Positions 7,918-17,136 of a stretch of 64,000 nt of DNA are shown here, piece after piece. A program made the position numbers and the translations under genes. The stretch comes from Pseudomonadota bacterium (lineage in GTDB: Bacteria; Pseudomonadota; Gammaproteobacteria; Steroidobacterales; Steroidobacteraceae), in assembly GCA_021847105.1 (NCBI GenBank), contig JAJZUT010000019.1, forward strand, positions 1-64,000. The letters run 5' to 3'. Numbering within the stretch: position 1 is the first letter of the stretch; every line of letters starts with the position of its first letter. The notes below the pieces were generated by a model, which made no database searches, was not told where the DNA came from, and saw only the letters and a program-made list of their open reading frames with translations.

Positions 7918-9034
7918 GCGCCTGGTCGAGATCCCGGGTCAGGGCCATCACCTTGAAGGCCTCCCCCATCTCCCCGGGCAGCAACAGCCGGCGCGCCTCG
8001 CCCGCTCGACGGGCGTACTCGATGGCATCGCCAGCAGCCTCGGCGATGTAGCTTTGGATTCCGGCGCCGAGCAGAAAGGCCGCCTGAGTGGCAAAACCAG
8101 CAACCTCCAGAGCGCACTCCAAAGCGGCTTCGGCCACTCTCGTAAAATCGACCCATGCGGTGATGTCCTGCACACCGAGGTTCACATAAGGGTCATCGTG
8201 GACCCGGTGTTTGAAATGGCAGCGCAGCGTGCCGGTGAGACGCTGCGGATGATAGTAGTGAGCGCGCGGCAAGCCGTAATCGAGCAGCAGCACCATCCCG
8301 CGCTCGAGACTCTCGGTGACCCCCGCCAGCCAGGGGGCCACCCGCAGACACATCTCTGAGACATACCCGTCGGGCAGCGGCGCCGGCACCATCCCGCGCA
8401 GACGCCCCCACTCGGCCACCAGCTGAGGATCGGCTGGCGCGGAGCGCTCGACGAGTCGCTCGTGCTCGAGCGCGACTCCGAGCTCACCGACTTCCTCGCC
8501 CTGAACGATGAACCGCCGGCAGGGCAGCGCATCGAGCACCTCATTCGCCAGGATCACTCCATGGAACGGCCGCTGCGGCAGGCGCTCGAGCCAGACCACT
8601 CGCTCGGCAAGCGCCTCGGGCAGCTGCGCGATGCGCCGGCGCTGCCGTGCTGCCAGGTCGGCGCTGACTTCCAGGATCGCATAGCGCCGCGGGAGGCAGC
8701 TGCGCGCAGCAAGCTCGGTCAACACCGAAGCGGCCATTCGCCCGGTGCCAGCACCGAGTTCGAGGATCTGTCCGTCGTCCTGAAGCACTTCGGCACATTG
8801 CGCGGCCACACAGCGGCTGAACAGGTCCGACATTTCCGGCGCCGTCACGAAGTCCCCACCCACGCCGATTTTTTCACTGCCGGCGCTGTAATAGCCGAGA
8901 CCCGGCGCGTACAACGCCAGCGCCATGAACCGCTCGAACGACAGCCAGCCACCGGCTGCGCGTACTTCCGCGCAGATGTGATCGGTGAGTGCGCGCGCGT
9001 GCTCGGCTTCTTCCGCCGACAGCAGCGGGGTCAT
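7877..9034 (-). CDS. SAM-dependent methyltransferase, MidA/NDUFAF7 family (DUF185)
   Basis: The 385-residue protein belongs to the family of NDUFAF7/MidA, protein-arginine methyltransferases linked to complex I assembly in mitochondria; the bacterial role is less clear. Family blocks visible: GxISFxRFMxLALYAPGLGYYSAG-like N-terminus, GDFVTAPEMSDLFS, the SAM-binding loop ILELGAGTGRMA, and ILANEVLDALPCRRF, then LLLDYGLPRAHYYHPQR. ATG 9034 is chosen; the frame extends 26 codons further but without family sequence. The gene is divergent from the pteridine reductase gene, with 32 bp between starts. Confidence 0.85.
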   Translation of the reverse strand: MTPLLSAEEAEHARALTDHICAEVRAAGGWLSFERFMALALYAPGLGYYSAGSEKIGVGGDFVTAPEMSDLFSRCVAAQCAEVLQDDGQILELGAGTGRMAASVLTELAARSCLPRRYAILEVSADLAARQRRRIAQLPEALAERVVWLERLPQRPFHGVILANEVLDALPCRRFIVQGEEVGELGVALEHERLVERSAPADPQLVAEWGRLRGMVPAPLPDGYVSEMCLRVAPWLAGVTESLERGMVLLLDYGLPRAHYYHPQRLTGTLRCHFKHRVHDDPYVNLGVQDITAWVDFTRVAEAALECALEVAGFATQAAFLLGAGIQSYIAEAAGDAIEYARRAGEARRLLLPGEMGEAFKVMALTRDLDQALSGFALQDLRGSL

Positions 9035-9066
9035 AATGTCGCTCGAACTCACCACCGAATCACCAC

Positions 9067-9846
9067 ATGCCCATGACACCTCCCAGCGCCCCCCCACACG
9101 CGAACGGACCACTGACCGGCAAAACCGTCCTCATCACCGGCGGGGCACGCCGCGTCGGGGCCGTGATGGCCCGTGCGCTGCACGGCGCCGGCGCCCGGAT
9201 CGTGCTGCACTACCGCAGCTCGGCGCAGGCCGCCGAGCAGCTCGCTGCGCAGCTGAATGGCGAGCGCGCCGAATCGGTCGCGCTTGCCGAGGCCGATCTG
9301 CTCGATCCGCAAGCACTGCAGCGGCTCGCCGCCACCGCAGCGGCGACATATGGGCGGCTCGATATTCTCGTCAACAACGCCTCGTCGTTCTATCCGACCC
9401 CGATAGGACAGATCGACGAGCGTGTGTGGCACGACCTCATTGGCACCAATCTCAAAGCACCACTGCTGCTGGCGCAGGCTGCCAGCGGTGCGCTGCGCGA
9501 GAGCGGCGGACTGATTCTCAATCTCGTCGACATTCACGGCCTGCGGCCGCTGCGTCACCACACGGTCTACAGCGTTGCCAAAGCGGGCCTGATCATGCTC
9601 ACCAAGTCGCTGGCGCGCGAACTCGGCCCGCAGGTGCGGGTGAACGCCATTGCCCCTGGTCCGGTAATGTGGCCGGAGAGCGGCGTCGATGAGGCGCTGC
9701 GCCGACACATCATCGAGCGAACGGCATTGAAACGGACGGGCTCGCCCGAGGACATCGCGCGTGCGGCGTTGTTTTTCGCTTGCGACGCACCCTTTGTCAC
9801 CGGCCAGATTCTCGCCATTGACGGCGGGCGCAGCATCGGCTGGTAG
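9067..9846 (+). CDS. Pteridine reductase (SDR family, FolM/PTR1-like)
   Basis: The 259-residue short-chain dehydrogenase has the N-terminal TGGARRVG motif, whose Arg-Arg marks NADPH-dependent pteridine reductases, then LVNNASSFYPTP, Y-x-x-x-K in YSVAKAGL, and IAPGPVMWPE. It probably reduces dihydropterins or dihydrofolate. The convergent neighbours folK and folB, 5 bp downstream, support a folate role. ATG 9067 is used; ATG 9073 is also possible, and the first 15 residues are Pro/Ala-rich. Confidence 0.85.
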   Translation: MPMTPPSAPPHANGPLTGKTVLITGGARRVGAVMARALHGAGARIVLHYRSSAQAAEQLAAQLNGERAESVALAEADLLDPQALQRLAATAAATYGRLDILVNNASSFYPTPIGQIDERVWHDLIGTNLKAPLLLAQAASGALRESGGLILNLVDIHGLRPLRHHTVYSVAKAGLIMLTKSLARELGPQVRVNAIAPGPVMWPESGVDEALRRHIIERTALKRTGSPEDIARAALFFACDAPFVTGQILAIDGGRSIGW

Positions 9847-9851
9847 GGCCT

Positions 9852-10355
9852 TCACGCTTCGGGACCCACCTCGTCTGCGTGCACCGGAACCAGCGGGTGT
9901 GCGGCCCGATCGAAACGCCGCCAGAGCTCGGCAATGGTCAGCCCTTCGATCGGATGAGTCAGTCCGGGCGCCAGATCGGCCAGGGGCCCGAGCATGTAGG
10001 CACGCTTCAGCAAGTCTGGGCGTGGCACTCGCAATCCCGGGGCATCCACGACCCGCTCGCCATACAGCAGCAGATCAAGATCCATCGTGCGTGGCGCCCA
10101 GCGTGGCGCGGTGCGGGCGCGCCCGCACAGGCCCTCTATGGCCTGCAGACGCGCAATCAGCGCCTCAAGGGGCAGGTCCGTGCTGAATCCAGCGACGAAA
10201 TTGATGAAATCGTCCCCCTCGAATCCAACCGCGCGATTGCGGTACCAGGGGGAGAAGCGCACAAGCGGAAAGCTACGACGCAGCTCGCGCGCCGCGAGCG
10301 CCAGATGCCTCTCGGGCTCGATGTTGCTGCCGGCTGCGACGTAGACCTCGGGCAT
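9852..10355 (-). CDS. folK: 2-amino-4-hydroxy-6-hydroxymethyldihydropteridine diphosphokinase
   Basis: The 167-residue HPPK transfers pyrophosphate from ATP to 6-hydroxymethyl-dihydropterin before dihydropteroate synthase in folate synthesis. Visible: VAAGSNIEPERHL at the N-terminus, the FINFVAGF strand, the R-W-x-x-R-T-M-D-L-D-L-L signature (RWAPRTMDLDLLLYG), and VPRPDLLKRAYMLGPLADL. The length fits the family. It lies 8 bp after folB on the same strand, so the two are one transcription unit. Confidence 0.95.
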   Translation of the reverse strand: MPEVYVAAGSNIEPERHLALAARELRRSFPLVRFSPWYRNRAVGFEGDDFINFVAGFSTDLPLEALIARLQAIEGLCGRARTAPRWAPRTMDLDLLLYGERVVDAPGLRVPRPDLLKRAYMLGPLADLAPGLTHPIEGLTIAELWRRFDRAAHPLVPVHADEVGPEA

Positions 10356-10363
10356 GGGGCGCT

Positions 10364-10756
10364 TCAGCGCGGCGTGGACAGATCGGCCCGGCGCCGCTCA
10401 ATCGTCACGCCGACGTCGCGCGAATTGCGTATGGCCCCGGGTTTGTTCAGCGACAGCCGAACCCACGGCAGTGCGAACTCCTCGAGCAGCAGCACCGCCA
10501 GCCGATGCGCCAGGGTCTCCACGAGCTTGAACTCCGAGGCCTCGATGTATGCCACCACTCTCTTGGCGACCCGCTTGTAATCGACGGTGTCGGCCACCTC
10601 ATCGGTGGCAGCCGCCTGCGCACAATCGACAGGCAACTCGACATCGATCACCACGGTCTGCTTAACGAGCCGTTCCCAGTCGATGAAGCCAATGATGCAC
10701 TCCGCAGTTAACCCGCGCAGAAATATCCGGTCGCCGGAATGCGCCGTGTTCGTCAT
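10364..10756 (-). CDS. folB: Dihydroneopterin aldolase
   Basis: The 130-residue enzyme cleaves 7,8-dihydroneopterin to 6-hydroxymethyl-dihydropterin and glycolaldehyde. It has IFLRGLTAECIIGFIDWER, VDYKRVAKRVVAYIE, the catalytic-region KLVETLAHRLA and the C-terminal VRLSLNKPGAIRNSRDVGV with the conserved Lys. It is followed by folK and lies 17 bp downstream of tsaD on the same strand. Confidence 0.95.
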   Translation of the reverse strand: MTNTAHSGDRIFLRGLTAECIIGFIDWERLVKQTVVIDVELPVDCAQAAATDEVADTVDYKRVAKRVVAYIEASEFKLVETLAHRLAVLLLEEFALPWVRLSLNKPGAIRNSRDVGVTIERRRADLSTPR

Positions 10757-10773
10757 GTTTGCTCAGTCCCCTT

Positions 10774-11844
10774 TCAATTCATCCGGATCGGCCCGCCACC
10801 TGCCGCGAGCGGCTGCAGCGTGCCCGCGTCGCCAACCGGCGGCAGCGATTCGATTGGCCATTGGGCGCGCGCCGCAATGGCGAGGCCCTGGCGCTCGCCG
10901 GCGCGCAGCCGGTGCAGTCCGGCCACCGCGATCATCGCGGCATTGTCGGTGCAGAACTCGATGCGCGGATAGTACACGCGTGCGCCGTGCCGAGCGGCAA
11001 CGTTCGTAAGCGCTTCACGAAGCGACAGATTAGCGCTCACGCCCCCCGAGACCACCAGCGCATCAAGTCCGGTCTGTTCGAGGGCGCGCTCGGCCTTCAC
11101 GGTCAGCGTCGCGACGATTGCCTCCTGCACCGCGCGGGCGACATCCGCCTTCAGTCGCTCATCGAGCGCTCGCCCGCGCAACGTCTGCAACACAGCGGTC
11201 TTTAACCCCGAGAAACTGAATTCCAGCCCGGGACGGTCGAGCATAGGTCGCGGGAAATGGAATGCGCCGGCCGTGCCAGTGCGCGCGAGCCGCGCGAGCT
11301 CAGGGCCACCGGGATAGGGCAGTCCGAGCAGCTTCGCGGTCTTATCGAATGCTTCACCCGCCGCATCGTCGCGCGTATCGCCGAGAATGTGATACCGCCC
11401 GACGCCGCGGACCTCGATCAGCTGGGTATGGCCACCGGAGACCAGCAGAGCCACGTGCGGGAACGGTGGCGGCTCGGGCTCGAGCAGCGGCGCAAGCAGG
11501 TGTCCCTCCAGGTGATGCACCCCCACCGCGGGGATTCCCCAGGCATAGGCCAAGCTACGAGCCAGCGCCGCCCCGGTGAGCAAAGCGCCGATCAGACCCG
11601 GGCCGGCCGTGTACGCGATTCCGTCCAGGTCCTGCGAACTTCCCCCGGAGGCGGCGAGTGCGCCTCGCACCAGCGGCAGCAGTTTGCGCACATGGTCCCG
11701 CGAGGCCAGTTCCGGCACCACGCCGCCATAGGCCCGGTGCAGATCAATCTGGCTGTACAGCTCGTGCGCCAGGAGCCCCCCAGTCTCATCCAGGACCGCC
11801 GCGGCGCTCTCATCGCACGAGGATTCGATGGCCAGCACACGCAT
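10774..11844 (-). CDS. tsaD: tRNA N6-threonylcarbamoyladenosine synthase subunit TsaD
   Basis: The 356-residue ASKHA-fold protein transfers the threonylcarbamoyl group to A37 of ANN-decoding tRNAs with TsaB and TsaE. Evidence: [17 protein letters not shown] start, the metal-binding HHLEGH, the VSGGHTQL strand, [40 protein letters not shown] and [10 protein letters not shown]. The length is slightly above the usual ~340, with a short Gly/Pro tail. The start codon lies against the divergent rpsU promoter; the -35 element of that promoter is 4 bp from the ATG. It is first of tsaD-folB-folK. Confidence 0.96.
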   Translation of the reverse strand: MRVLAIESSCDESAAAVLDETGGLLAHELYSQIDLHRAYGGVVPELASRDHVRKLLPLVRGALAASGGSSQDLDGIAYTAGPGLIGALLTGAALARSLAYAWGIPAVGVHHLEGHLLAPLLEPEPPPFPHVALLVSGGHTQLIEVRGVGRYHILGDTRDDAAGEAFDKTAKLLGLPYPGGPELARLARTGTAGAFHFPRPMLDRPGLEFSFSGLKTAVLQTLRGRALDERLKADVARAVQEAIVATLTVKAERALEQTGLDALVVSGGVSANLSLREALTNVAARHGARVYYPRIEFCTDNAAMIAVAGLHRLRAGERQGLAIAARAQWPIESLPPVGDAGTLQPLAAGGGPIRMN

Positions 11845-11847
11845 TTT

Positions 11848-11876
11848 TTGCCTTTACCTCAAGCCTCTACTAGAAT
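11848..11876 (+). promoter_or_regulatory. Sigma-70 promoter of the rpsU operon
   Basis: TTGCCT (11848-11853) and TAGAAT (11871-11876) are separated by exactly 17 bp, upstream of rpsU. The leader would be about 95 nt. The -35 box lies only 4 bp from the divergent tsaD start codon. Confidence 0.65.
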
Positions 11877-11979
11877 TGCCGGCCCATTTGACCCGGCTCT
11901 TCGAGTCCGCCGCAGCGTACCCCACCAGGGCACGAGGGGCGAATCGGGATCCGGCCCCTACTTTTCGTCAGAGGTTTCG

Positions 11980-12189
11980 ATGCCGAGCGTCCGTATCCGC
12001 GAAAACGAGTACTTCGATGCCGCCTTGCGGCGTTTCAAACGCGCCTGTGAAAAGGCAGGCATCCTCACCGAGCTGCGCCGGCGCGAATTCTACGAGAAGC
12101 CGACCCAGGAGCGGAAACGCAAGAAGGCCGCGGCGGTGAAGCGGCACATGAAGCGCGTCTCCCGCGAGGGCATGCGGCCCGCGCGCTGA
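11980..12189 (+). CDS. rpsU: 30S ribosomal protein S21
   Basis: The 69-residue basic protein begins [21 protein letters not shown] and keeps the [20 protein letters not shown] and [11 protein letters not shown] blocks of S21, which helps base pairing of mRNA with 16S rRNA at initiation. ATG 11980 follows AGAGG with 5-6 bp spacing. It heads the classical rpsU-(yqeY)-dnaG-rpoD operon, 11 bp before yqeY. Confidence 0.95.
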   Translation: MPSVRIRENEYFDAALRRFKRACEKAGILTELRRREFYEKPTQERKRKKAAAVKRHMKRVSREGMRPAR

Positions 12190-12200
12190 GGTTCTTTGGC

Positions 12201-12656
12201 ATGACGCTCAAGGAACGCATCACCGAAGAGATGAAAAGCGCGATGCGGGCGGGCGAGAAAGAGCGTCTGGCCACGATTCGCATGGCCCTGGCCGCGATCA
12301 AGCAGCGCGAAGTCGATGAGCGCGTGACGCTCGACGACAGCCAGGTGATCGGCGTGATCGAGAAGATGATCAAGCAGCGCAGGGAAGCGATTGCGCAATT
12401 CCAAAGCGGCGGACGCGCCGATCTGGTGGCCAAAGAGAGCGCCGAAATTACGGTGCTCGAGGCGTATCTCCCGGCGCAGATGAACAGCGCCGAGGTCGAC
12501 GCACTCATCACGCAGGCAATTGCCTCGAGCGGCGCCATTTCGGTGAAGGACATGGGGAAGGTCATGGCCGTGGTCAAAGCCCAGGCTCAGGGCCGCGCCG
12601 ACATGAGCGCCATCAGTGCCCTCGTGCGTGAGCGACTGGGCCGTCTGCAGGGGTAG
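12201..12656 (+). CDS. yqeY: GatB/YqeY domain protein
   Basis: The 151-residue protein matches the YqeY family, related to the tRNA-binding tail of GatB. It has MTLKERITEEMKSAMRAGEK, the R-M-A-L-A-A-I-K helix, REAIAQFQSGGRADL and the EAYLPAQM strand. The function is unsettled; the position between rpsU and dnaG is common in beta- and gammaproteobacteria. Its TAG stop also closes the frame upstream of dnaG, which has consequences for the dnaG start. Confidence 0.9.
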   Translation: MTLKERITEEMKSAMRAGEKERLATIRMALAAIKQREVDERVTLDDSQVIGVIEKMIKQRREAIAQFQSGGRADLVAKESAEITVLEAYLPAQMNSAEVDALITQAIASSGAISVKDMGKVMAVVKAQAQGRADMSAISALVRERLGRLQG

Positions 12657-12665
12657 TCGGCCCCC

Positions 12666-14453
12666 ATCATTCCGCAGAGCTTCATTGATGAGCTGATCGC
12701 CCGCACGGATATCGTGGAGGTCGTCGGCTCGCGCGTGCCGCTTACCAAAGCGGGCCGCGAACACAAGGCCTGTTGCCCGTTCCACAGCGAGAAGACTGCA
12801 TCGTTCTGGGTCAGCCCTGAGAAGCAGTTCTACCACTGCTTCGGCTGCGGGGCGCACGGCACGGCGCTGCGGTTCCTGATGGAATACGACCACATGAGCT
12901 TCCCGGAGGCAGTCGAGGATCTCGCCGGACGGCTCGGCCTCACCGTACCGCATGAAGGCGGCGGCGCCGCCGCCGCCGACAACCAGCACGCAGTGCTGTA
13001 CGAGCTGATGGGACGGGTCGCGAGCTTTTACGCCGATGCGCTGAGCCGCGATGCCCGGGCGACCGAATATGTCCGCCGGCGCGGGCTCAGCACCGAGACC
13101 ATAGAACGCTTTTCGCTCGGCTATGCACCGGACGCCTGGAATGCTGTGCTGAGCCGGTTTGGCGCCCGCGAGGCAGACCGCCACGCGCTGGCCACGACCG
13201 GACTTATCATCGAGCGAGCTGACAAACGGGGCGATCGACACTATGACCGCTTCCGAGACCGGATCATGTTTCCGATCCGGGACAGCCGCGGCCGAGTCAT
13301 CGCCTTTGGCGGCCGTGTGCTCGACCGCGGTGAGCCCAAGTACTTGAATTCGCCGGAGACACCCCTATTTCACAAAGGGCGTGAGCTGTACGGGCTCTAC
13401 GAATCCCGCACCAGTGGCGCCGGCTTGAAGCGCCTAATGGTGGTGGAAGGCTATATGGATGCGGTGCGCCTGCATCAGGCCGGCATTACCTATGCCGTGG
13501 CGACGCTGGGCACCGCGACGACTGCCGAGCACCTCAAGCGGATCTTCCGGCTGGTTCGCGAAGTAGTCTTCGCGTTCGATGGCGACCGAGCTGGGCGCGC
13601 TGCGGCTTGGCGTGCACTGCAGCACGCGTTGCCCGAAGCCCGTGAGGGACGCGAGATTCGCTTCCTGTTTCTGCCCGAAGGGGAAGACCCGGACAGCCTG
13701 GTCGGGGCTGAAGGCCGCGCGGCATTCGAGCAACGGCTGGATGGCGCACTGCCGCTGTCGGAGTACCTCGTCGGAGAGTTGTCGACGCAAATGGATATCG
13801 CGCATGCTGACGGTCGGGCCCGTCTTGCCGAGGCGGCCCGTCCGCTGGTGGCCCAGATTCCCCCGGGGGTTTACCGGGAACTGCTGATCGGCCGTGTGGC
13901 CGAAGTCGTGAGGCTACCGGCCGCCCGGCTCGAGGCGCTCTGGCAAGATGCCAGCGGTTCGACAGGCTCGCCTGTCGTAGCTACGCCCACGCCTACGCCT
14001 GCTCGCACGGTGCGCAGTGCCGGACGGGGCAGCCTGGTCCGCCAGGCGATCGCACGGCTGGTGCGCTTCCCGGCGATCGCCGCAGCGGTCACACCGGCCG
14101 AGCGGCGCGGTCTCGAGGGCTGCACGGAGCCCGGCGCGGATTTGCTGTGCGCACTGCTCGATGATTTGCGCGAACGGCCGTTACAGATATCGGCCCAGGT
14201 CATCGAGCGCTGGCGGGACCGGCCCGGCGGCGAGCATCTGGGGCGACTACTGGAGCGCGAAGCGGTGCTCGATGACGCTGGCGCCACGGCAATTGAGCTG
14301 CGCGCAGCGCTCGAGAAGCTGGCGGGGCTGAGTGCCGAACATCGGTTGCGGGCGCTCGAGGCCGAGAGCAGAGTTCGCCCGCTGAGCGGCGAGGAAATGA
14401 AGGAATTTCAAATGCTTATGTCAAAGCGAAGCGTTCGGGATGAAAAAACATGA
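12666..14453 (+). CDS. dnaG: DNA primase DnaG (start codon unusual)
   Basis: Primase makes RNA primers for replication. From 12666 the protein has about 595 residues. The zinc-binding domain shows CCPFHSEKTASFWVSP and FYHCFGCGAHG; the catalytic core has YLNSPETPLFHKGRELYGLY; Toprim has MVVEGYMDAV and FAFDGDRAGRAA; a DnaB-binding tail follows. The conserved IPQSFIDELIARTDIV begins at 12669, yet between the in-frame TAG at 12654-12656 and GTG 12714 there is no ATG, GTG or TTG. ATC 12666, ATT 12669 or CTG 12693 would have to serve, or GTG 12714 gives a protein lacking the first conserved helix. AGGGG at 12648-12652 is spaced suitably for 12666. Confidence 0.9.
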   Translation: MIPQSFIDELIARTDIVEVVGSRVPLTKAGREHKACCPFHSEKTASFWVSPEKQFYHCFGCGAHGTALRFLMEYDHMSFPEAVEDLAGRLGLTVPHEGGGAAAADNQHAVLYELMGRVASFYADALSRDARATEYVRRRGLSTETIERFSLGYAPDAWNAVLSRFGAREADRHALATTGLIIERADKRGDRHYDRFRDRIMFPIRDSRGRVIAFGGRVLDRGEPKYLNSPETPLFHKGRELYGLYESRTSGAGLKRLMVVEGYMDAVRLHQAGITYAVATLGTATTAEHLKRIFRLVREVVFAFDGDRAGRAAAWRALQHALPEAREGREIRFLFLPEGEDPDSLVGAEGRAAFEQRLDGALPLSEYLVGELSTQMDIAHADGRARLAEAARPLVAQIPPGVYRELLIGRVAEVVRLPAARLEALWQDASGSTGSPVVATPTPTPARTVRSAGRGSLVRQAIARLVRFPAIAAAVTPAERRGLEGCTEPGADLLCALLDDLRERPLQISAQVIERWRDRPGGEHLGRLLEREAVLDDAGATAIELRAALEKLAGLSAEHRLRALEAESRVRPLSGEEMKEFQMLMSKRSVRDEKT

Positions 14454-14464
14454 CCGCCGTGAAC

Positions 14465-14493
14465 TTGTGATCGGTAAATAAGACTCATACACT
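14465..14493 (+). promoter_or_regulatory. Internal sigma-70 promoter for rpoD
   Basis: TTGTGA (14465-14470) and TACACT (14488-14493) are separated by 17 bp in the 127-bp gap between dnaG and rpoD. An own promoter for rpoD within this operon is well known in enterics. Confidence 0.5.
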
Positions 14494-14580
14494 AGGCGAA
14501 TTTATTTTGGCGCCCCTTGAGTCTGCCCTCGCCCGCAAATATCTAGGGGTGAGGCCGCTCGCCCAATCCTTCGAGATTCA

Positions 14581-16650
14581 ATGAAAGCCAAGTCCAAATC
14601 TTCTGCAACGAGCCACAAGCGGTCCGCGGCGCACTCCGGCAAGCCGGCTAAAGTCAGCAGTGCCGAGAAGGCCGCTCATGTGGGCGCCCATAAGGCGCAT
14701 ACCAAGGCCGCCCCGGCCAGCAAACGTGTCACGCACGAGGCCGCCGCCGAGCCGCGCCAGAGCGCAGAGAAGCGCCCTGCGGCCGAGCGCCGCCCGGTAG
14801 CCATGCCCGAGGACCGCCAGTCGCAGTTGAAGCTGCTCATCGCCCGCGGCAAGGAGCAGGGCTACCTGACGTATGCGCAGGTCAATGACCACCTGCCCTC
14901 CGAGATCGTCGATCCGGAGCAGATTGAAGATATCGTCAACACCATCAATGAGATGGGCATTCCGGTGTACGAGAAGGCACCGGATACGGAATCGCTCCTC
15001 GCCGGCGAGCCGTCGGCGCCGGCCGATGAGGAGGCCATCGAAGAGGCGGCCGCCGTGCTGGCGGCGCTCGACGCCGAGCTCGGCCGCACCACCGACCCGG
15101 TACGCATGTACATGCGCGAGATGGGCACGGTAGAACTGCTCACGCGTGAAGGCGAGATTCGCATCGCACGGCGGATCGAAGAGGGCTTGGAGGCGGTGCG
15201 CCGTCAGCTCGCGATGTTCCCGCTCACCTACGACTGTCTGCTCAAGGCCTACGAGCCGGTCAAGACCGGTCAGACCCGCTTGGTTGATGTCATCGTTGGG
15301 TTCGTCGATCCGAATGCTCCGGACGTCATCGCTCAACCTCAGAATCCAACCAAGTTGGAAGTCGCTGCGGCCGAAGAAGCCGAGGACGAGGAAGGCGAAG
15401 AGGAGTCGGACAGCGAGGAGGAGACCGTCGATTCGGGCCCCGATCCGCAGGAAGCCGCCGATCGTTTCGGCCGGCTCGCCAAGGCCTACGCGCAGATGCT
15501 CACCGCAATCGAGAAGCATGGTGCGCACGACCCGAAGACGCTCAAGACGCGCAAGAAGGCGGCCGATGAGTTCTTGGAGCTGAAACTTTCACCACGCATG
15601 TTTGATGCGCTGATCGCCAACTTGCGCGGCCATATCCGCGATATCCGCCTGCTCGAGAAGGAGATCATGACGTTGGCGGTGCGCGACTGCGGCATGCCGC
15701 GCAAGGACTTTATCGCCACGTTCCCGAAGAACGAGACGAACCCACGCTGGCTCGCCAAGCATGTCAAGGCAGGCAAGAAATACTCCACGGCGCTCGCCAA
15801 GTTGGAGCCGGAGATCGAGCGGCGGCAGACCAAGCTGTCGGGCGTCGAGCGGGACCTGCACCTGTCGATCAACGACATCAAGGAAATCAATCGCGAGGTT
15901 TCGATCGGCGAAGCCAAGGCGCGCCGCGCCAAGAAGGAGATGGTGGAGGCCAATCTGCGCCTGGTGATTTCCATCGCCAAGAAATACACCAACCGCGGAC
16001 TGCAGTTCCTCGATCTGATTCAGGAAGGCAATATCGGCCTGATGAAGGCGGTCGACAAATTCGAATACCGCCGCGGTTACAAGTTCAGCACCTACGCCAC
16101 CTGGTGGATCCGGCAGGCCATCACCCGCTCGATCGCCGATCAGGCGCGCACCATCCGTATCCCGGTGCACATGATCGAGACAATCAACAAGCTGAACCGC
16201 ATTTCGCGGCAAATGCTGCAGGAGATGGGCCGGGAGCCGACGCCGGAAGAACTGGCCGTGCGCATGGAGATGCCCGAAGACAAGGTTCGCAAGGTGCTCA
16301 AGATCGCCAAGGAACCGATCTCGATGGAGACGCCGATCGGCGATGACGAGGACTCGCATTTGGGTGATTTCATCGAGGACACCTCGGTGGCCTCGCCGAT
16401 CGATCAGGCGACCATGGAGTCACTGCGCGAAACCACCCATGCGGTCCTGGCCCAGCTCACCCCGCGCGAAGCGAAGGTGTTGCGCATGCGCTTCGGGATT
16501 GACATGAACACCGACCACACTCTTGAGGAGGTCGGCAAGCAGTTCGACGTCACCCGCGAACGTATCCGGCAGATCGAGGCCAAGGCGCTGCGCAAACTGC
16601 GCCATCCCAGCCGCAGCGAGCAGCTGCGCAGCTTCCTGATGGAAGACTGA
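14581..16650 (+). CDS. rpoD: RNA polymerase primary sigma factor RpoD (sigma-70)
   Basis: The 689-residue primary sigma factor directs housekeeping transcription. Region 1.1 starts near residue 75 ([27 protein letters not shown]), then region 1.2 with [25 protein letters not shown], an acidic non-conserved insert (about 258-285), region 2 ([45 protein letters not shown]), region 3, and region 4 ([32 protein letters not shown]). The first 74 residues are a Lys/Ala/Ser/His-rich extension absent from E. coli RpoD; ATG 14803 would give the standard length but has no clear ribosome binding site. It is last in the operon and is followed by a strong hairpin. Confidence 0.95.
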   Translation: MKAKSKSSATSHKRSAAHSGKPAKVSSAEKAAHVGAHKAHTKAAPASKRVTHEAAAEPRQSAEKRPAAERRPVAMPEDRQSQLKLLIARGKEQGYLTYAQVNDHLPSEIVDPEQIEDIVNTINEMGIPVYEKAPDTESLLAGEPSAPADEEAIEEAAAVLAALDAELGRTTDPVRMYMREMGTVELLTREGEIRIARRIEEGLEAVRRQLAMFPLTYDCLLKAYEPVKTGQTRLVDVIVGFVDPNAPDVIAQPQNPTKLEVAAAEEAEDEEGEEESDSEEETVDSGPDPQEAADRFGRLAKAYAQMLTAIEKHGAHDPKTLKTRKKAADEFLELKLSPRMFDALIANLRGHIRDIRLLEKEIMTLAVRDCGMPRKDFIATFPKNETNPRWLAKHVKAGKKYSTALAKLEPEIERRQTKLSGVERDLHLSINDIKEINREVSIGEAKARRAKKEMVEANLRLVISIAKKYTNRGLQFLDLIQEGNIGLMKAVDKFEYRRGYKFSTYATWWIRQAITRSIADQARTIRIPVHMIETINKLNRISRQMLQEMGREPTPEELAVRMEMPEDKVRKVLKIAKEPISMETPIGDDEDSHLGDFIEDTSVASPIDQATMESLRETTHAVLAQLTPREAKVLRMRFGIDMNTDHTLEEVGKQFDVTRERIRQIEAKALRKLRHPSRSEQLRSFLMED

Positions 16651-16665
16651 GTCCCGCCCTTCGAA

Positions 16666-16692
16666 GGCCTCGGCGCCGGAAGCGCCGAGGCC
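16666..16692. terminator. Hairpin terminator between rpoD and convergent small gene
   Basis: GGCCTCGGCGC and GCGCCGAGGCC pair over 11 bp around CGGAA. It sits 16 bp after rpoD and 18 bp before the end of the opposing gene, so it probably works in both directions. No clear T-tract. Confidence 0.6.
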
Positions 16693-16710
16693 CCGAAATA
16701 ATGCAGCCGA

Positions 16711-16992
16711 TCAGATACCGAGCTTGGCCAGTGCGTCGGTAAGTTGGCGCAGCAGCTCGGCCAGTGACGGATGATCGGCCTCGAACCGCACCGCAAGGGC
16801 CTCCAGGCGCGGCACGTGGCCACTCACCGCGCTATCGGCCGGCACTTCCCCAAGGGCACGCCCGATATCCTGCATCAGTGCACCCAGCAGTCTGCGGGAT
16901 TCCGCGTCAATGGAGCCGCTCTGGCTCAACCGCTCATGAACCCGCGCCAGCAGCTCCCGCAGGCTCTCATCGCTCAAGCGCCCTTGATTCAT
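16711..16992 (-). CDS. DUF4404-type small helical protein
   Basis: The 93-residue cytoplasmic protein is all-helical by sequence: LSDESLRELLARVHERLSQ, ESRRLLGALMQDIGRAL, then LEALAVRFEADHPSLAELLRQLTDALAKLGI. The layout and the end motif match the DUF4404 family, whose function is unknown. ATG 16992 is the start of the family-like part; the frame runs upstream toward the tRNA without conserved sequence. It is divergent from the tRNA gene. Confidence 0.7.
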   Translation of the reverse strand: MNQGRLSDESLRELLARVHERLSQSGSIDAESRRLLGALMQDIGRALGEVPADSAVSGHVPRLEALAVRFEADHPSLAELLRQLTDALAKLGI

Positions 16993-17118
16993 CGACCGCT
17001 CCGTTGCTTGTACAACGTGGATTCTAGCCGAGAACACCCAAGGGCAGGCGCTCACCCTGCCGGCTGGCCGGGTGATTCCCCGGCGATAGGTCCGCGCGCC
17101 ACACTCGCGAACCACTGC

Positions 17119-17124
17119 TAGAAT
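17119..17124 (+). promoter_or_regulatory. -10 element of the tRNA promoter
   Basis: TAGAAT lies 12 bp before the tRNA 5' end and is followed by a GC-rich discriminator (GGCGCGCCCC) of the kind linked to stringent control of stable RNA genes. No good -35 hexamer is visible at 17-bp spacing. Confidence 0.4.
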
Positions 17125-17136
17125 GGCGCGCCCCAC

